The notes below the pieces were generated by a model that was given only the letters and a program-made list of their open reading frames with translations, had not been told where the DNA came from and did no database searches. Shown here one piece after another: positions 8,879-17,443 of a DNA stretch of 64,000 nucleotides (position 1 is its first letter; the number at the start of each line of letters is the position of its first letter). This stretch comes from Chitinophaga vietnamensis (GTDB taxonomy: Bacteria; Bacteroidota; Bacteroidia; Chitinophagales; Chitinophagaceae). The translations under genes were made by a program, and so were the position numbers. Location of the stretch: positions 930,001 to 994,000 of the forward strand of contig NZ_CABHMS010000001.1 of assembly GCF_902167635.1 (NCBI RefSeq). The letters are read 5' to 3'.

Positions 8879-10837
8879 CTCAAGGATAATACCTTGTTGC
8901 TGTATATGTTTGATCCGCTTCATCATGGCTTCGAATGCCGGTTTTTCCGCATCGTTGAAATCGGTGTTGCGGTACCATTCTATCAGGTAAATGTGCAACT
9001 GGTTGCCGGATTCTTCGCAACGCATTTTATATCCCAGTGCATTGCTTTTGCTGCTGATATCAGCGCTGAAGTCGGCTTTGTTCATCACTTTGTATCCCGC
9101 CGGTATTTCGATGTGCAGTTTCTTTTCCTGGTAGAATGGAAAGCCTATCTGCGCGGGCGTTCCGGCCGGCGGCATTGCGGTGGCAACAGTATTGCTGCCA
9201 CCCAGTAAAGAACCGATCTTTATATACAACTGGTTGCCTTGTTCCAGCACAAGGTTGGGCGTGGTGAGCGTGCTGTTGAGCACAAAAGGCTCATCGGTGA
9301 AAGGATTGTAAGCTTCATTTTTCATGGTAACGCCTGTTACGCGGCGATCGCCGGGCTCCATCGGCAGCAGGAGATTGAGCAAAGCGTTCCTGCGTTCCGT
9401 GCTGCTATTACCTTTGAGCGCCTCGCGGATATTGGCCGCAGGGTAGCCGCCGAAGGATTGCACCAATTGCCAGCTGCGGTCTTTGAAAGAAGAGAGCGTG
9501 GCTTCCAGTGTGATGTTGCTGTTGGTATAAGTAGGCAATGGCGTGCGTATGAAATCCGTGATCACCTTGCTTTCCTGGCCAATGAGCGTATCGCGGGCGC
9601 GTAGCGCGAGGGTGTTGATCCACATCGGTGGGTAGCAGGGAAAGCGTATAGCCGTTTCCGTTGGCGCCAGCGCTTGCCCCAAGGTAGGGAAATACAGCAG
9701 CACGTTTTTAGCCAGCGAGCGGTTTACCAGCTGCGAATCCAGCGGGAGCGTATCTCTTGCGGAGGTGAACAGCATCTGCACCGGAACATTGAGCATGTAG
9801 TAGATGGCGTTCATCAGGCGGGTGTAGCCGATCTTGTCTGTTCTTTTGGTGCGCAGCGTAGCGATGATATCGCCGGGCTCATACACCTCATCGGGATTAT
9901 CGACGGTGAAATTGGTTTTCACAAAATTCTCCACCTGGTACACCAGCTGGGCCATCGGCATGCGGCGTTGTGCGAAAGACAAGCGGCTCATCTCTTTTTC
10001 CAGCGCTTTGTATTCAGCCTTGCTTACGGCCACATAAGGTACGTAGGCCTCCTCACCGAATTGTTTCCAGGTTACTTTGGTGGTGTCGCGGCCTTCAACG
10101 AAAGAATGCAGGGCATAGTCGATACGGCGCAGGCGTGGCAGCGTATAGGCCAGCTCGCTGTTTTCTATTGCAGGAATATTATGTACCGAGAGATCATATA
10201 CATGGTTGTTGCCGGAGATGCTTTCCGTTACATCGGGCAAACCATTGACGCTCTTGAAACTGAATATCAGATCTTTGGGGGCTACTGCCCTGAAAGTGGC
10301 TTCCACACAGGGAATCGCGGACTGTATATATTCAGAACCGGCATAATCGAACTGTGATTTGAGGTTGATCTCATATTCCAGTTCACAGCCGGGTTGAAGG
10401 GCGAGATTACTAACGACGATGGCTGTACGATCATCTTTAAGGCGGAGGCTGCGGGTTTGGTTATCGTAGTTCATCACATTGCCATCCGGCATGATCGCAC
10501 GTACACGAAAGCCGCGCAGGGCCTCGGTTTGTTCGAGTTCCAGCACCAGTTGTGTGAGGCTGTCGGCCGCCGGTTTGGAATTGATGCGCACATTTTTATA
10601 CACCGTTTTATAGGTGGCATAGCCATCGGCCTTATCACGGTTGGAAGCATTGAAATCCTTGATCACCAGGTATTGCAAGGCGGTATAGGATGAATGAAGT
10701 TGACTGGCATCAGGCGCCGGATGCAGTGTGGGCGTAGCTTTCCAGGTATCAGGGAAATAATTGTTCACCTGTGCCTGCGTGGTGGCTGGCCGGGCAAATA
10801 TAGCGGTGAGGGTCAGGAAGAATATAAGTCGTTGCAT
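8870..10837 (-). CDS. Exported DUF3857 / transglutaminase-like protein lacking the usual catalytic Cys
   Basis: A 655-residue periplasmic protein with a signal peptide (MQRLIFFLTLTAIFARPATT, cut near AQA). The N-terminal half matches DUF3857, with RVRAIMPDGNVM and an ELEYEINLKSQF-like strand pattern. The central part has the layout of a transglutaminase-like domain (LVYQVENFVKTNFTV, then ATLRTKRTDKIGYTRLMNAIYYMLNVPVQMLF in order). The position where relatives have GDCKDKA reads RTDKIGYT, with no cysteine, so enzymatic activity is doubtful. The start at 10837 is chosen over an upstream ATG because the extension lies inside the neighbouring gene and the signal peptide begins here. Function unknown. 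Confidence 0.7.
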   Translation of the reverse strand: MQRLIFFLTLTAIFARPATTQAQVNNYFPDTWKATPTLHPAPDASQLHSSYTALQYLVIKDFNASNRDKADGYATYKTVYKNVRINSKPAADSLTQLVLELEQTEALRGFRVRAIMPDGNVMNYDNQTRSLRLKDDRTAIVVSNLALQPGCELEYEINLKSQFDYAGSEYIQSAIPCVEATFRAVAPKDLIFSFKSVNGLPDVTESISGNNHVYDLSVHNIPAIENSELAYTLPRLRRIDYALHSFVEGRDTTKVTWKQFGEEAYVPYVAVSKAEYKALEKEMSRLSFAQRRMPMAQLVYQVENFVKTNFTVDNPDEVYEPGDIIATLRTKRTDKIGYTRLMNAIYYMLNVPVQMLFTSARDTLPLDSQLVNRSLAKNVLLYFPTLGQALAPTETAIRFPCYPPMWINTLALRARDTLIGQESKVITDFIRTPLPTYTNSNITLEATLSSFKDRSWQLVQSFGGYPAANIREALKGNSSTERRNALLNLLLPMEPGDRRVTGVTMKNEAYNPFTDEPFVLNSTLTTPNLVLEQGNQLYIKIGSLLGGSNTVATAMPPAGTPAQIGFPFYQEKKLHIEIPAGYKVMNKADFSADISSKSNALGYKMRCEESGNQLHIYLIEWYRNTDFNDAEKPAFEAMMKRIKHIQQQGIILEKK

Positions 10838-10862
10838 AGGCGCTAAAGATACGTACTTTGCC

Positions 10863-11537
10863 TCAACAAGCTCCCGGTGTTTCTCCGATCTCCTGTATCG
10901 CATCTGATTCAAATACATGGATGCCGGCTTCGCCCCTGATTGCCGTTTTTACCATGGCGCTCGCCACGATGGCGGCTTTGATGCCCCGGTATTTCTTCCA
11001 TCTTCCCTGTAACAAAAAATAGAACAGCTGGATAAGATATTTAGCGATCCATTCGCCCAGGCGAAATTCTTTTCTTTGCCCCAGCAGGAAAGAAGGCCGG
11101 AAGATATAAGTAGCGCGGAAGCCGGCACCGGCGATCACGTTTTCTATTTCGCCTTTGGTGCGCAGGTAAAATGAGCGGGAATGCTGGTTGGCGCCGATAG
11201 ACGACATCAGGAGAAATTTATCTGTTCCTTGCTGCCGCGCGATGCGGGCGCATCTTGCCGGGATATCAAAATCCACTTCGCGGAAGGCTTGCTGGCTGCC
11301 AGCCTTTTTAATGGTAGTACCGATGCAACAAAAGAGGTCATCGCCATGCAGTGCAGCGGCCAGGCTTTCGTCATCTTTAAAGTCCACGATCACGCTTTCC
11401 AGTCCCGGCCGCGGATGCGCCCAGGGCTGGCGTACGAGCACTTTCACCTTGCTGTAATATGGCTGTTGCAGCAGCGCTGCCACCACATGTGCGCCGGTCA
11501 TGCCCGTAGCGCCGATTACTATGGCTGTTTTATTCAT
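10863..11537 (-). CDS. NAD(P)-binding Rossmann protein, TIP30/HTATIP2-like atypical SDR
   Basis: A 224-residue protein with the N-terminal dinucleotide motif GATGMTG (residues 9-15), then VKVLVRQP, a CIGTT turn and LLMSSIGAN with a nearby FYLRTKGE. This pattern matches the atypical short-chain dehydrogenases called HTATIP2/TIP30-like or NAD(P)H-binding family proteins. The tyrosine and lysine of YLRTKGE take the place of the classical YxxxK pair. Substrate unknown. It is divergent from murB: its start codon is 50 nt from that of murB, and the murB promoter lies between them. Confidence 0.7.
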   Translation of the reverse strand: MNKTAIVIGATGMTGAHVVAALLQQPYYSKVKVLVRQPWAHPRPGLESVIVDFKDDESLAAALHGDDLFCCIGTTIKKAGSQQAFREVDFDIPARCARIARQQGTDKFLLMSSIGANQHSRSFYLRTKGEIENVIAGAGFRATYIFRPSFLLGQRKEFRLGEWIAKYLIQLFYFLLQGRWKKYRGIKAAIVASAMVKTAIRGEAGIHVFESDAIQEIGETPGAC

Positions 11538-11545
11538 GTATCGAT

Positions 11546-11553
11546 TATCTTTG
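11546..11553 (+). promoter_or_regulatory. Putative -7 box for murB
   Basis: TATCTTTG is an exact match to TAnnTTTG, 33 nt before the murB start and just outside the divergent gene. The -33 element would fall inside that gene's first codons and is not clear. Confidence 0.5.
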
Positions 11554-11586
11554 CCTGATTATAAAGTTAAGTTATTGAAGCTTTTT

Positions 11587-12603
11587 ATGCGCATCTCCGA
11601 AAATGTTCCGCTCCAGCCATATAATACGTTTGGTATTGCCGCTACGGCACGCTATTTCGCATCTTTCAGCCATGTAGAAGACCTGCAGGCGCTGCTGGCC
11701 GATACCCGCGCCAGCAGTCTGCCTCACATGATATTGGGCGGCGGCAGCAATATCCTGCTCACACAGGATTACAATGGTATCATCCTCAAAAATGAGATCA
11801 AAGGCATCACTACCATCAGGGAAGATAACGACTACGTATATGTGAAAGCCGGCGCAGGGGAGAACTGGCATGGCTTTGTGCAGCATTGCATTGCCGCCAA
11901 CCTCGCCGGACTGGAAAACCTGTCGCTCATACCCGGCAACGTAGGGGCCAGCCCGATGCAGAATATTGGCGCATATGGCGTGGAGATAAAAGACTGCTTT
12001 CATGAACTGGAAGCGCTGCACCTGAAAGACCAGCAGGTAGCGACTTTCAGCAATGCGGACTGCCAGTTCGGTTACCGTGAAAGCGTTTTCAAAAAGCAAT
12101 ACCGTCAGCAATTTGCGATCCTGTCTGTCACCTATCGTTTAAATAAAACACCTCATTTCAATACCAGCTACGGCGCGATAGAAGAGGAGCTGCGCCGCAT
12201 GGGGGTACAGGAATTGTCTATCCAGGCGATCAGCCAGGCGGTGATCAATATCCGTTCGTCCAAACTGCCTGATCCTGCGCAGATCGGCAATGCCGGCAGC
12301 TTCTTCAAAAACCCTTCTATTGATCAAGCCAAATACGAACAGCTGAAAGCCGCTTTCCCTGACATTGTCGCATACCCGTTGCCCGACGATCATTACAAAC
12401 TTGCCGCCGGCTGGCTGATCGAGCAATGCGGCTGGAAAGGCTATCGCTCCGGCGATGCCGGCGTGCACGCCAAACAGGCGCTGGTACTGGTGAACTATGG
12501 CCATGCCAAAGGCAATGAGATCTATGCGCTGTCGCAGGAGATCGTGGATAGCGTGATGGAAAAGTTTGGTGTGGAGTTGGAGAGAGAGGTGAATATTATT
12601 TGA
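11587..12603 (+). CDS. murB: UDP-N-acetylmuramate dehydrogenase (UDP-N-acetylenolpyruvoylglucosamine reductase)
   Basis: FAD enzyme that reduces UDP-GlcNAc-enolpyruvate to UDP-MurNAc in the cytosolic branch of peptidoglycan synthesis. The FAD-binding half has NTFGIAATARYF and GGGSNILL. The catalytic half has IPGNVGASPMQNIGAYG, the GSFFKNP serine motif and the end HAKQALVLVN. At 338 residues with an extended C-domain it is a type I (E. coli-like) MurB. ATG at 11587 (MRISENVPLQPYNTFG) is the family start; an in-frame ATG at 11500 lies inside the divergent gene. Its TGA stop forms the end of a palindrome shared with ypdA. Confidence 0.93.
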   Translation: MRISENVPLQPYNTFGIAATARYFASFSHVEDLQALLADTRASSLPHMILGGGSNILLTQDYNGIILKNEIKGITTIREDNDYVYVKAGAGENWHGFVQHCIAANLAGLENLSLIPGNVGASPMQNIGAYGVEIKDCFHELEALHLKDQQVATFSNADCQFGYRESVFKKQYRQQFAILSVTYRLNKTPHFNTSYGAIEEELRRMGVQELSIQAISQAVINIRSSKLPDPAQIGNAGSFFKNPSIDQAKYEQLKAAFPDIVAYPLPDDHYKLAAGWLIEQCGWKGYRSGDAGVHAKQALVLVNYGHAKGNEIYALSQEIVDSVMEKFGVELEREVNII

Positions 12604-12713
12604 GGATTTTTTGATTTACGGATTTATGAATTTATGGCGGATCTGAAGTCTGCCACAAATTCGTAAATCCGTAAATCCGTAAATTCGTAAATCCGTAAAT
12701 CAAAAAATTCTCA
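12601..12713. repeat. Family A palindrome running exactly from stop codon to stop codon
   Basis: Outer arms 12601-12633 and 12681-12713 are reverse complements with two mismatches in 33 bp. Each arm begins with TGA, the stop of murB on one strand and of ypdA on the other. Inside, GAATTTATGGCGGA (from 12628) pairs imperfectly with TCTGCCACAAATTC (to 12662). The right half carries five tandem 8-nt units (AAATTCGT, AAATCCGT). It shares its sequence with 7361-7506, 24278-24348 and 41335-41455. Confidence 0.95.
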
Positions 12714-13673
12714 AATCTTAATATTGCTTATAATCCTGTCCGCATGTTCCCTTGAATTCTCAATAAACCACAAATGCGTGTCCATGCCGCCGCACACTAC
12801 CCCTGCTAAATAAATACGCGGCATATTTGTTTCCATCGTTATCGGATTGTAGGCCGGATGTTTCTTGCCATCGTCAGACAGTGCAATGCCTGTTTGTTCG
12901 AGGAAGCGGAAGTTAGGCTGGTAGCCTGTCATGGCGATCACAAAATCGTTAGGGATGGTGATCATACCTTCCGGGGTGTTGATATCCACTTCCTGCTCGC
13001 GGATAGCCTGTACGGTGGAGTGGAAATAGGCTTTGATCGAGCCTTCCTTGATACGGTTTTCGATATCAGGTTTTACCCAGTATTTCACACGGGAGCCGAT
13101 ACCTTCTTCCCGGATCACCATGGTCACATGTGCGCCTTTGCGGTAGGTTTCGAGAGCCGCATCCACAGCGGAGTTGTGGGCGCCGATCACGAGCACTCGC
13201 TGGGTAGCGTAGAAGTGAGGATCTTTATAGTAATGCGTTACTTTAGGAAGATGTTCACCGGGTATGTTGAGCATGTTGGGGATATCATAGAAACCGGTGG
13301 CGATCACTACATGCCGGGCATGGTATGTTCCTTTGGAAGTAGTAATCGTATACTCGTTGGCGTTAGGTGTTACCTGTTGTACTTCTTCAAACAATTTAAT
13401 GTTGATGTGATGGGAGGTGGCTACGCGGCGGTAGTATTCCAAAGCCTCTGGCCTGGTGGGTTTCGGGTTGATGGAAACAAAGGGCACGCCTCCGATCTCC
13501 AACCTTTCGGAGGTGGAGAAAAAGGTCATATACAGGGGATAGTTGAATAAGGAATTGACGAGACATCCTTTCTCTATCACTATGTAAGTAAGTCCGGCCT
13601 TCTGTGCCGAGAGGGCGCAGGCGATACCAATAGGCCCTCCGCCTATGATCAGTACATCAAATGCAGCATTCAT
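12711..13673 (-). CDS. ypdA: YpdA-type FAD-dependent disulfide reductase
   Basis: A 320-residue flavoprotein of the thioredoxin-reductase fold, with FAD motif GGGPIG (11-16), NAD(P)H motif VIGAHNSAVDAA and the C-terminal LAGVVCGGMDTHLWFIENSREHA. NYPLYMTFFSTSERLEIG is characteristic of YpdA, which reduces bacillithiol disulfide (BSSB) with NADPH in Firmicutes. Like those enzymes it lacks a CxxC redox pair. A bacillithiol role is inferred; the biosynthesis genes bshA/B/C are not in this window. It is the last gene of a probable minus-strand operon with the amidotransferase, 12 nt away. Confidence 0.8.
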   Translation of the reverse strand: MNAAFDVLIIGGGPIGIACALSAQKAGLTYIVIEKGCLVNSLFNYPLYMTFFSTSERLEIGGVPFVSINPKPTRPEALEYYRRVATSHHINIKLFEEVQQVTPNANEYTITTSKGTYHARHVVIATGFYDIPNMLNIPGEHLPKVTHYYKDPHFYATQRVLVIGAHNSAVDAALETYRKGAHVTMVIREEGIGSRVKYWVKPDIENRIKEGSIKAYFHSTVQAIREQEVDINTPEGMITIPNDFVIAMTGYQPNFRFLEQTGIALSDDGKKHPAYNPITMETNMPRIYLAGVVCGGMDTHLWFIENSREHADRIISNIKI

Positions 13674-13685
13674 GTTTCCATATTT

Positions 13686-14384
13686 TTACAACGCGGCCAT
13701 AAATTGCAACAGGCGTTTCATGGTGTTGTTGTTGTCTTTTAACAGGTGTTGTTGTGCCAGTATATCTTCCCGGCTTTGAATGAACTGGCCGCCTTTTGCG
13801 ATCACTTCTTTTCCGAAGTCGAGCATGCCGGGCAATGCATCGGGTGTTACTTCCATATGAAATTGCAGCCCGATCACGCGGTCGCCATAGATAAACGCCT
13901 GGTTATTGCAAGCCGAAGAGGCGGCGAAACGGGTAGCATTGGCGGGTATATCGAAGGTGTCGCCGTGGAAATGGAAAGTATCCATATGTTGTGGCAGCAC
14001 ATCGATGAGTGGTGCGGCATTGTCCTGGAAAGTAAAGTCGATGGGATAGATGCCCAGCTCTATCTGTGTATGTGGATATACTTTAGCGCCGAGTGCGGCG
14101 GCCAGCAGCTGTGAGCCGAGACAGATGCCCAGCACTTTTTTGTTTTGTTGTATGGCTTCGCGGATGAGTGTTATTTCTCCGGCCATCCAGGGATATTGAT
14201 CCGCTTCATATACGCCCATGGGGCCACCCATGATGATGAGCCAGTCGGCATCGACCAGTGGTGCGGTGTCGGCTGTTGCTTCGTACCAGCGGGTACCGGT
14301 GAGGCGGTGTCCTTCCTGCTTTATCCAGTCTTCAATGCAAGCCAGCCCTTCAAACGGAACATGTTGGAAATAGTGAATATGCAT
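13686..14384 (-). CDS. Type 1 glutamine amidotransferase domain protein
   Basis: A stand-alone class I amidotransferase of 232 residues, of the GMP-synthase-like or YfeJ-type group. The nucleophile elbow VLGICLGSQ puts the catalytic Cys at 88, and IGLQFHMEV supplies the His-Glu pair. IIMGGPMGVYE gives the oxyanion region. The synthetase partner domain is absent, so the acceptor of the ammonia, if any, is unknown; some relatives hydrolyse gamma-glutamyl compounds. The start at 14384 (MHIHYFQHVPFEGL) fits relatives; an upstream ATG at 14432 adds 16 unrelated residues. Confidence 0.75.
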   Translation of the reverse strand: MHIHYFQHVPFEGLACIEDWIKQEGHRLTGTRWYEATADTAPLVDADWLIIMGGPMGVYEADQYPWMAGEITLIREAIQQNKKVLGICLGSQLLAAALGAKVYPHTQIELGIYPIDFTFQDNAAPLIDVLPQHMDTFHFHGDTFDIPANATRFAASSACNNQAFIYGDRVIGLQFHMEVTPDALPGMLDFGKEVIAKGGQFIQSREDILAQQHLLKDNNNTMKRLLQFMAAL

Positions 14385-14434
14385 ACGGATCTTTTTTGCC
14401 TGACAAAGTTCCGGCAAAGATCCGATATTCAAAA

Positions 14435-15316
14435 TTATTTCAGCTCTGCTTTTACGACGCAGAAGTATTCATAGCCGTGCATGTGGTTGGCGGCGGCGCC
14501 GAAGTATTGAGCGCGATATTTGTCAGCGCCGCCTTCATAGAGCACGCGCATATTACGTTCCCGCATAAACGAATCCCATTCTGCCGGATGCATGCCGTAG
14601 TTCCATTTGTCGCCACCGGCGCGCATCGTGCGGGCGATGCGGCGGAAACCGCGATAGGCGGTAGGGTTGTCGAGCGCGGCTTTGTTCATATACGTAAAGA
14701 TCACTTGCGTGCCTGCCGGGAAACGGTTGATATACCGGAAGATGGTATCGGCTTCACGTGCTTTCAGGTCGCTGGTGAGGCCTTCCCAGAGGAACAAGGT
14801 CTTGTAATGCTGGCGCTGCAATAGTTGATCGAATACCTCCGACATGGGCTGGGTGTTGATATCCAGCGGGATATAGTCTACGAACTTCGCCGGTTCTTCC
14901 AGTAATTCGTATAGCCGTTGCTGTTTGCGATACTGGCTTTCAGGATGGTCTATCTCTACAAACTGCACCGGCGATTCGGTTTTCAGGCGATGAGCGCGGG
15001 TATCGATACGGGCGTTCAGGATGATCACCTGGTTGATACCTTGCTTGTCTACCGCTTCCACGATCATGTCATCGATCAGGCGGGTACGGGCGATACCTGC
15101 GGTATAGGTGCCCGGCCAGAAGAATTGTATATACGCGGTGAACAGGCGCCGGAACAGCGGAAATGCGCAACAGGCAATAGCTGTCTGGTACCTTTTGTCA
15201 ACAAAAGCGGCCGCAAAGGGATCATAAAGCAATCTCTTGTCGGCGGGTTTGCTGCTCTCTATAGCTCTGAACACGGCCATATAGATGGATGACCTGCTGG
15301 CGGGACTCCAGCTCAT
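14435..15316 (-). CDS. Class I SAM-dependent methyltransferase, PKS_MT/Ppm-like (LCMT family)
   Basis: A 293-residue protein resembling the TIGR00027-type methyltransferases related to leucine carboxyl methyltransferases. It shows ARTRLIDDMI, a motif I region IILNARIDTRAHRL, FVEIDHPESQYRKQQRL, and LFLWEGLTSDLKAREADTIFRYI. Relatives usually read GAGLDTRAYR at motif I. Here the glycines are replaced (NARIDTRA), although the rest of the fold markers stay, so SAM binding may be altered. Substrate unknown. It is the first gene of a likely operon with the amidotransferase and ypdA. Confidence 0.7.
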   Translation of the reverse strand: MSWSPASRSSIYMAVFRAIESSKPADKRLLYDPFAAAFVDKRYQTAIACCAFPLFRRLFTAYIQFFWPGTYTAGIARTRLIDDMIVEAVDKQGINQVIILNARIDTRAHRLKTESPVQFVEIDHPESQYRKQQRLYELLEEPAKFVDYIPLDINTQPMSEVFDQLLQRQHYKTLFLWEGLTSDLKAREADTIFRYINRFPAGTQVIFTYMNKAALDNPTAYRGFRRIARTMRAGGDKWNYGMHPAEWDSFMRERNMRVLYEGGADKYRAQYFGAAANHMHGYEYFCVVKAELK

Positions 15317-15425
15317 AAAACAGGTTTGTGCATAATGGTTATTTTTTCCTGCAAGGAGATTTTGGCTATCTCAACATTCTATGTTTCCAAATTTAACGAA
15401 TCAAAATGAGAATTCCAGCATTAGA

Positions 15426-16385
15426 TCATGCCCAATGAAGGATGGCCGCCAAAGCGCCGGCGCTGATAGCGATCCATAGTACAATGCCCTGTAGTAGCGG
15501 TTTCCAGCCGATGCTGGCCAGCGTTTGGCGGGTAAGGCCCGCGCCGATCAGGAAAAGCGTGAGCGAGAGTCCTGTTTTGGCGCCGCTTACCAGCCAGGGG
15601 CCGATCGTACGCACTGCTGGTACCCAGGTGTTGAGCAACATGACCAATACAAAGCCGGCGATGAACCAGGGTATCTTTATTTTTTTAGCGCCGCTGCGGA
15701 AGAAGAAGGTAGTGAGCAAGGCCATGGGAATGATCCACAGCGCGCGTGACAACTTCACGGTGGTGGCCACTTGCAGGGCTTCGTCGCCATATTTGGCGGC
15801 GGCGCCTACCACGGAGCTGGTATCGTGTATGGCTACCGCGCTCCACAGCCCGAACTGTGTTTGCGACAATTGCAGCCAATGGCCTACTGCAGGGAAGATG
15901 AACAAGGCGGCGCTATTGAGGAGAAATATGATGCCCAGCGCAGCGGATATCTGTTTCTCTGTTGCTTTGATCACGGGGGAGATGGCCGCGATGGCGCTAC
16001 CGCCGCAGATGGCGGTGCCGCAAGCTACCAGGTGCGAAGTGTGTTTGTCTATGCGCAGCCAGCGGCCCAGCAATGTGCCGAGCAGCATGGTGGCGGCGAT
16101 GGATGCGATGGTGAAGATCCAGCCTTCGCTGCCCGCTTTCAGGGCGCTGTGCGCATCCATGCCGAAGCCCAGCCCTATCACCGACAGCTGCAACAGCCAG
16201 TGGGTAAGCCCCGGCGTTACATTGGCGAAAGGATTGCCGATGGTTTGCGCCAATGCGATACCGAGCAGCAATGCTATGGGCGGTGTCATGAAAGGCAGCA
16301 GGGTAGCGGCTCCTGCCAGCAGGAACACTGTTTTGTAAAGGGCTGACGCCTGTTGCCAGCTGCTGATGAATGGCTGTTGTTGCAT
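15426..16385 (-). CDS. YeiH/UPF0324 family putative sulfate exporter
   Basis: A 319-residue inner-membrane protein with about ten hydrophobic helices. The family markers are VIGLGFGMDAHSALKAG, CGTAICGGSAIAAISPVIKA, IHDTSSVVGAAAKYG and KLSRALWIIPMAL. Members were named putative sulfate exporters from physiological data on a relative; the true substrate is uncertain. The start at 16385 (MQQQPFISSW) is preferred to an ATG nine codons upstream because it begins directly before the first conserved segment. It is transcribed alone or with the downstream methyltransferase (109 nt gap). Confidence 0.82.
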   Translation of the reverse strand: MQQQPFISSWQQASALYKTVFLLAGAATLLPFMTPPIALLLGIALAQTIGNPFANVTPGLTHWLLQLSVIGLGFGMDAHSALKAGSEGWIFTIASIAATMLLGTLLGRWLRIDKHTSHLVACGTAICGGSAIAAISPVIKATEKQISAALGIIFLLNSAALFIFPAVGHWLQLSQTQFGLWSAVAIHDTSSVVGAAAKYGDEALQVATTVKLSRALWIIPMALLTTFFFRSGAKKIKIPWFIAGFVLVMLLNTWVPAVRTIGPWLVSGAKTGLSLTLFLIGAGLTRQTLASIGWKPLLQGIVLWIAISAGALAAILHWA

Positions 16386-16479
16386 GTGCTGATCCTTTGT
16401 TTCGAGGTACAAAGTTCAGCAGTATCCGGTCGCAAGTCAAATGCCTATTGGTGATAGATCATAACCAGAAGTTATAGGA

Positions 16480-17304
16480 TCAATCAACGGAAAGAATAAA
16501 GGAATTGAATTTTTTGCAGAAATCATCCCGGAGGGTTTTGTCGATCCCGTTGAGGAAGTTGATGGCAAACCCGCGCTGCATACGGCGCGAGGTGGTGCCT
16601 TCGATGCTAAGGGGGCGGGCATGTATCACACCAATCAGCTCATTGCCCTGGAATACCAGCGCCAGCCGGTACATAGGACTGGGATCATCGATACCGCTTT
16701 CGTAGTTGAACCAGAGCACGTAGGGTTTCAGCACTTTTTCTTCTTCCAGCTTGAAGTTGCGGATGAAGGGTTGCATGGCGTCCAGGCTGTAGTTCTTGTG
16801 TTGTTTGAGGTAGCTGGCCACGGCATTTTCGATGATGGTGCCGCTACGGATGCTGGTTTGCTCCGTATAGCCGTTTACGGTAGCCCACATCTTTTCGCCG
16901 TTGGTGGCTACGGGCAGGCGGGTATCGCGTTTCAGCTCGCCGGCCACTACGCCATTCACTTTCAGCTTGCGGCCTTTGCGGAAGAGCGGCTTGCGGTACT
17001 CGTCCGGCGTGATGTCGATATCCACGCTCACAGGGTACCATCCTTTTTGCAAACTGGCGCAGCGCACAGGGATATAGTCCGCGAGCGTGGCCAGCACATC
17101 GCCGTTGGGGGCGGTGCGCAGCGTGGCGGCGCCGCTGATGCGTTCTCCGATCACAGGGGCAGCAGCGGCTGTTTTCTTCTTCGTATTGTTGGTATGGGAA
17201 CTGGAGGTAGTGTCTTCTTCGTTATCGTATTTACTATGCCTGCCCTTCTGGTCGCAGGCGGCCAGCAGCATGACTGCCAGCACCAGGTGGATGATCTTCT
17301 TCAT
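16480..17304 (-). CDS. Lipoprotein with N-terminal SH3-like domain, function unknown
   Basis: 274 residues. The lipobox LLAAC gives a lipidated Cys17. A Ser/Thr/Lys-rich linker (22-45) follows, then a short SH3-like stretch (GAATLRTAPNGDVLATLADY, then the strand WYPVSVDI) and an unassigned C-terminal domain (about 120-274). I do not recognise the C-terminal half. No catalytic motif is visible. Adjacent genes on the same strand are small proteins of unknown function, so context does not help. Confidence 0.5.
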   Translation of the reverse strand: MKKIIHLVLAVMLLAACDQKGRHSKYDNEEDTTSSSHTNNTKKKTAAAAPVIGERISGAATLRTAPNGDVLATLADYIPVRCASLQKGWYPVSVDIDITPDEYRKPLFRKGRKLKVNGVVAGELKRDTRLPVATNGEKMWATVNGYTEQTSIRSGTIIENAVASYLKQHKNYSLDAMQPFIRNFKLEEEKVLKPYVLWFNYESGIDDPSPMYRLALVFQGNELIGVIHARPLSIEGTTSRRMQRGFAINFLNGIDKTLRDDFCKKFNSFILSVD

Positions 17305-17335
17305 AAATCACTCTGATACAGGCCGTAAGATAATC

Positions 17336-17364
17336 AATTACGAATTACGAATTAAGAATTACGG
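17336..17364. repeat. Single arm of the AATTACG repeat family
   Basis: Three to four tandem 7-nt units (AATTACG, AATTACG, AATTAAG, AATTACG) in a 139 nt gap between two minus-strand genes. The sequence and the order of units are the same as in the left arm of the perfect palindrome at 32811-32896. No second arm is present here. Confidence 0.85.
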
Positions 17365-17443
17365 TGTTTATTAATCAATGTATGGGCAGAATGTTAATGA
17401 ACCATATTGCATCTACCAATATCCAGCCCCGTAGGGGCGATAT

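Noticed and set aside
12711-13673. YpdA-like protein as an ordinary thioredoxin reductase
   Set aside because: The CxxC redox pair is absent and the NYPLYMTFFST block is specific for the YpdA group.
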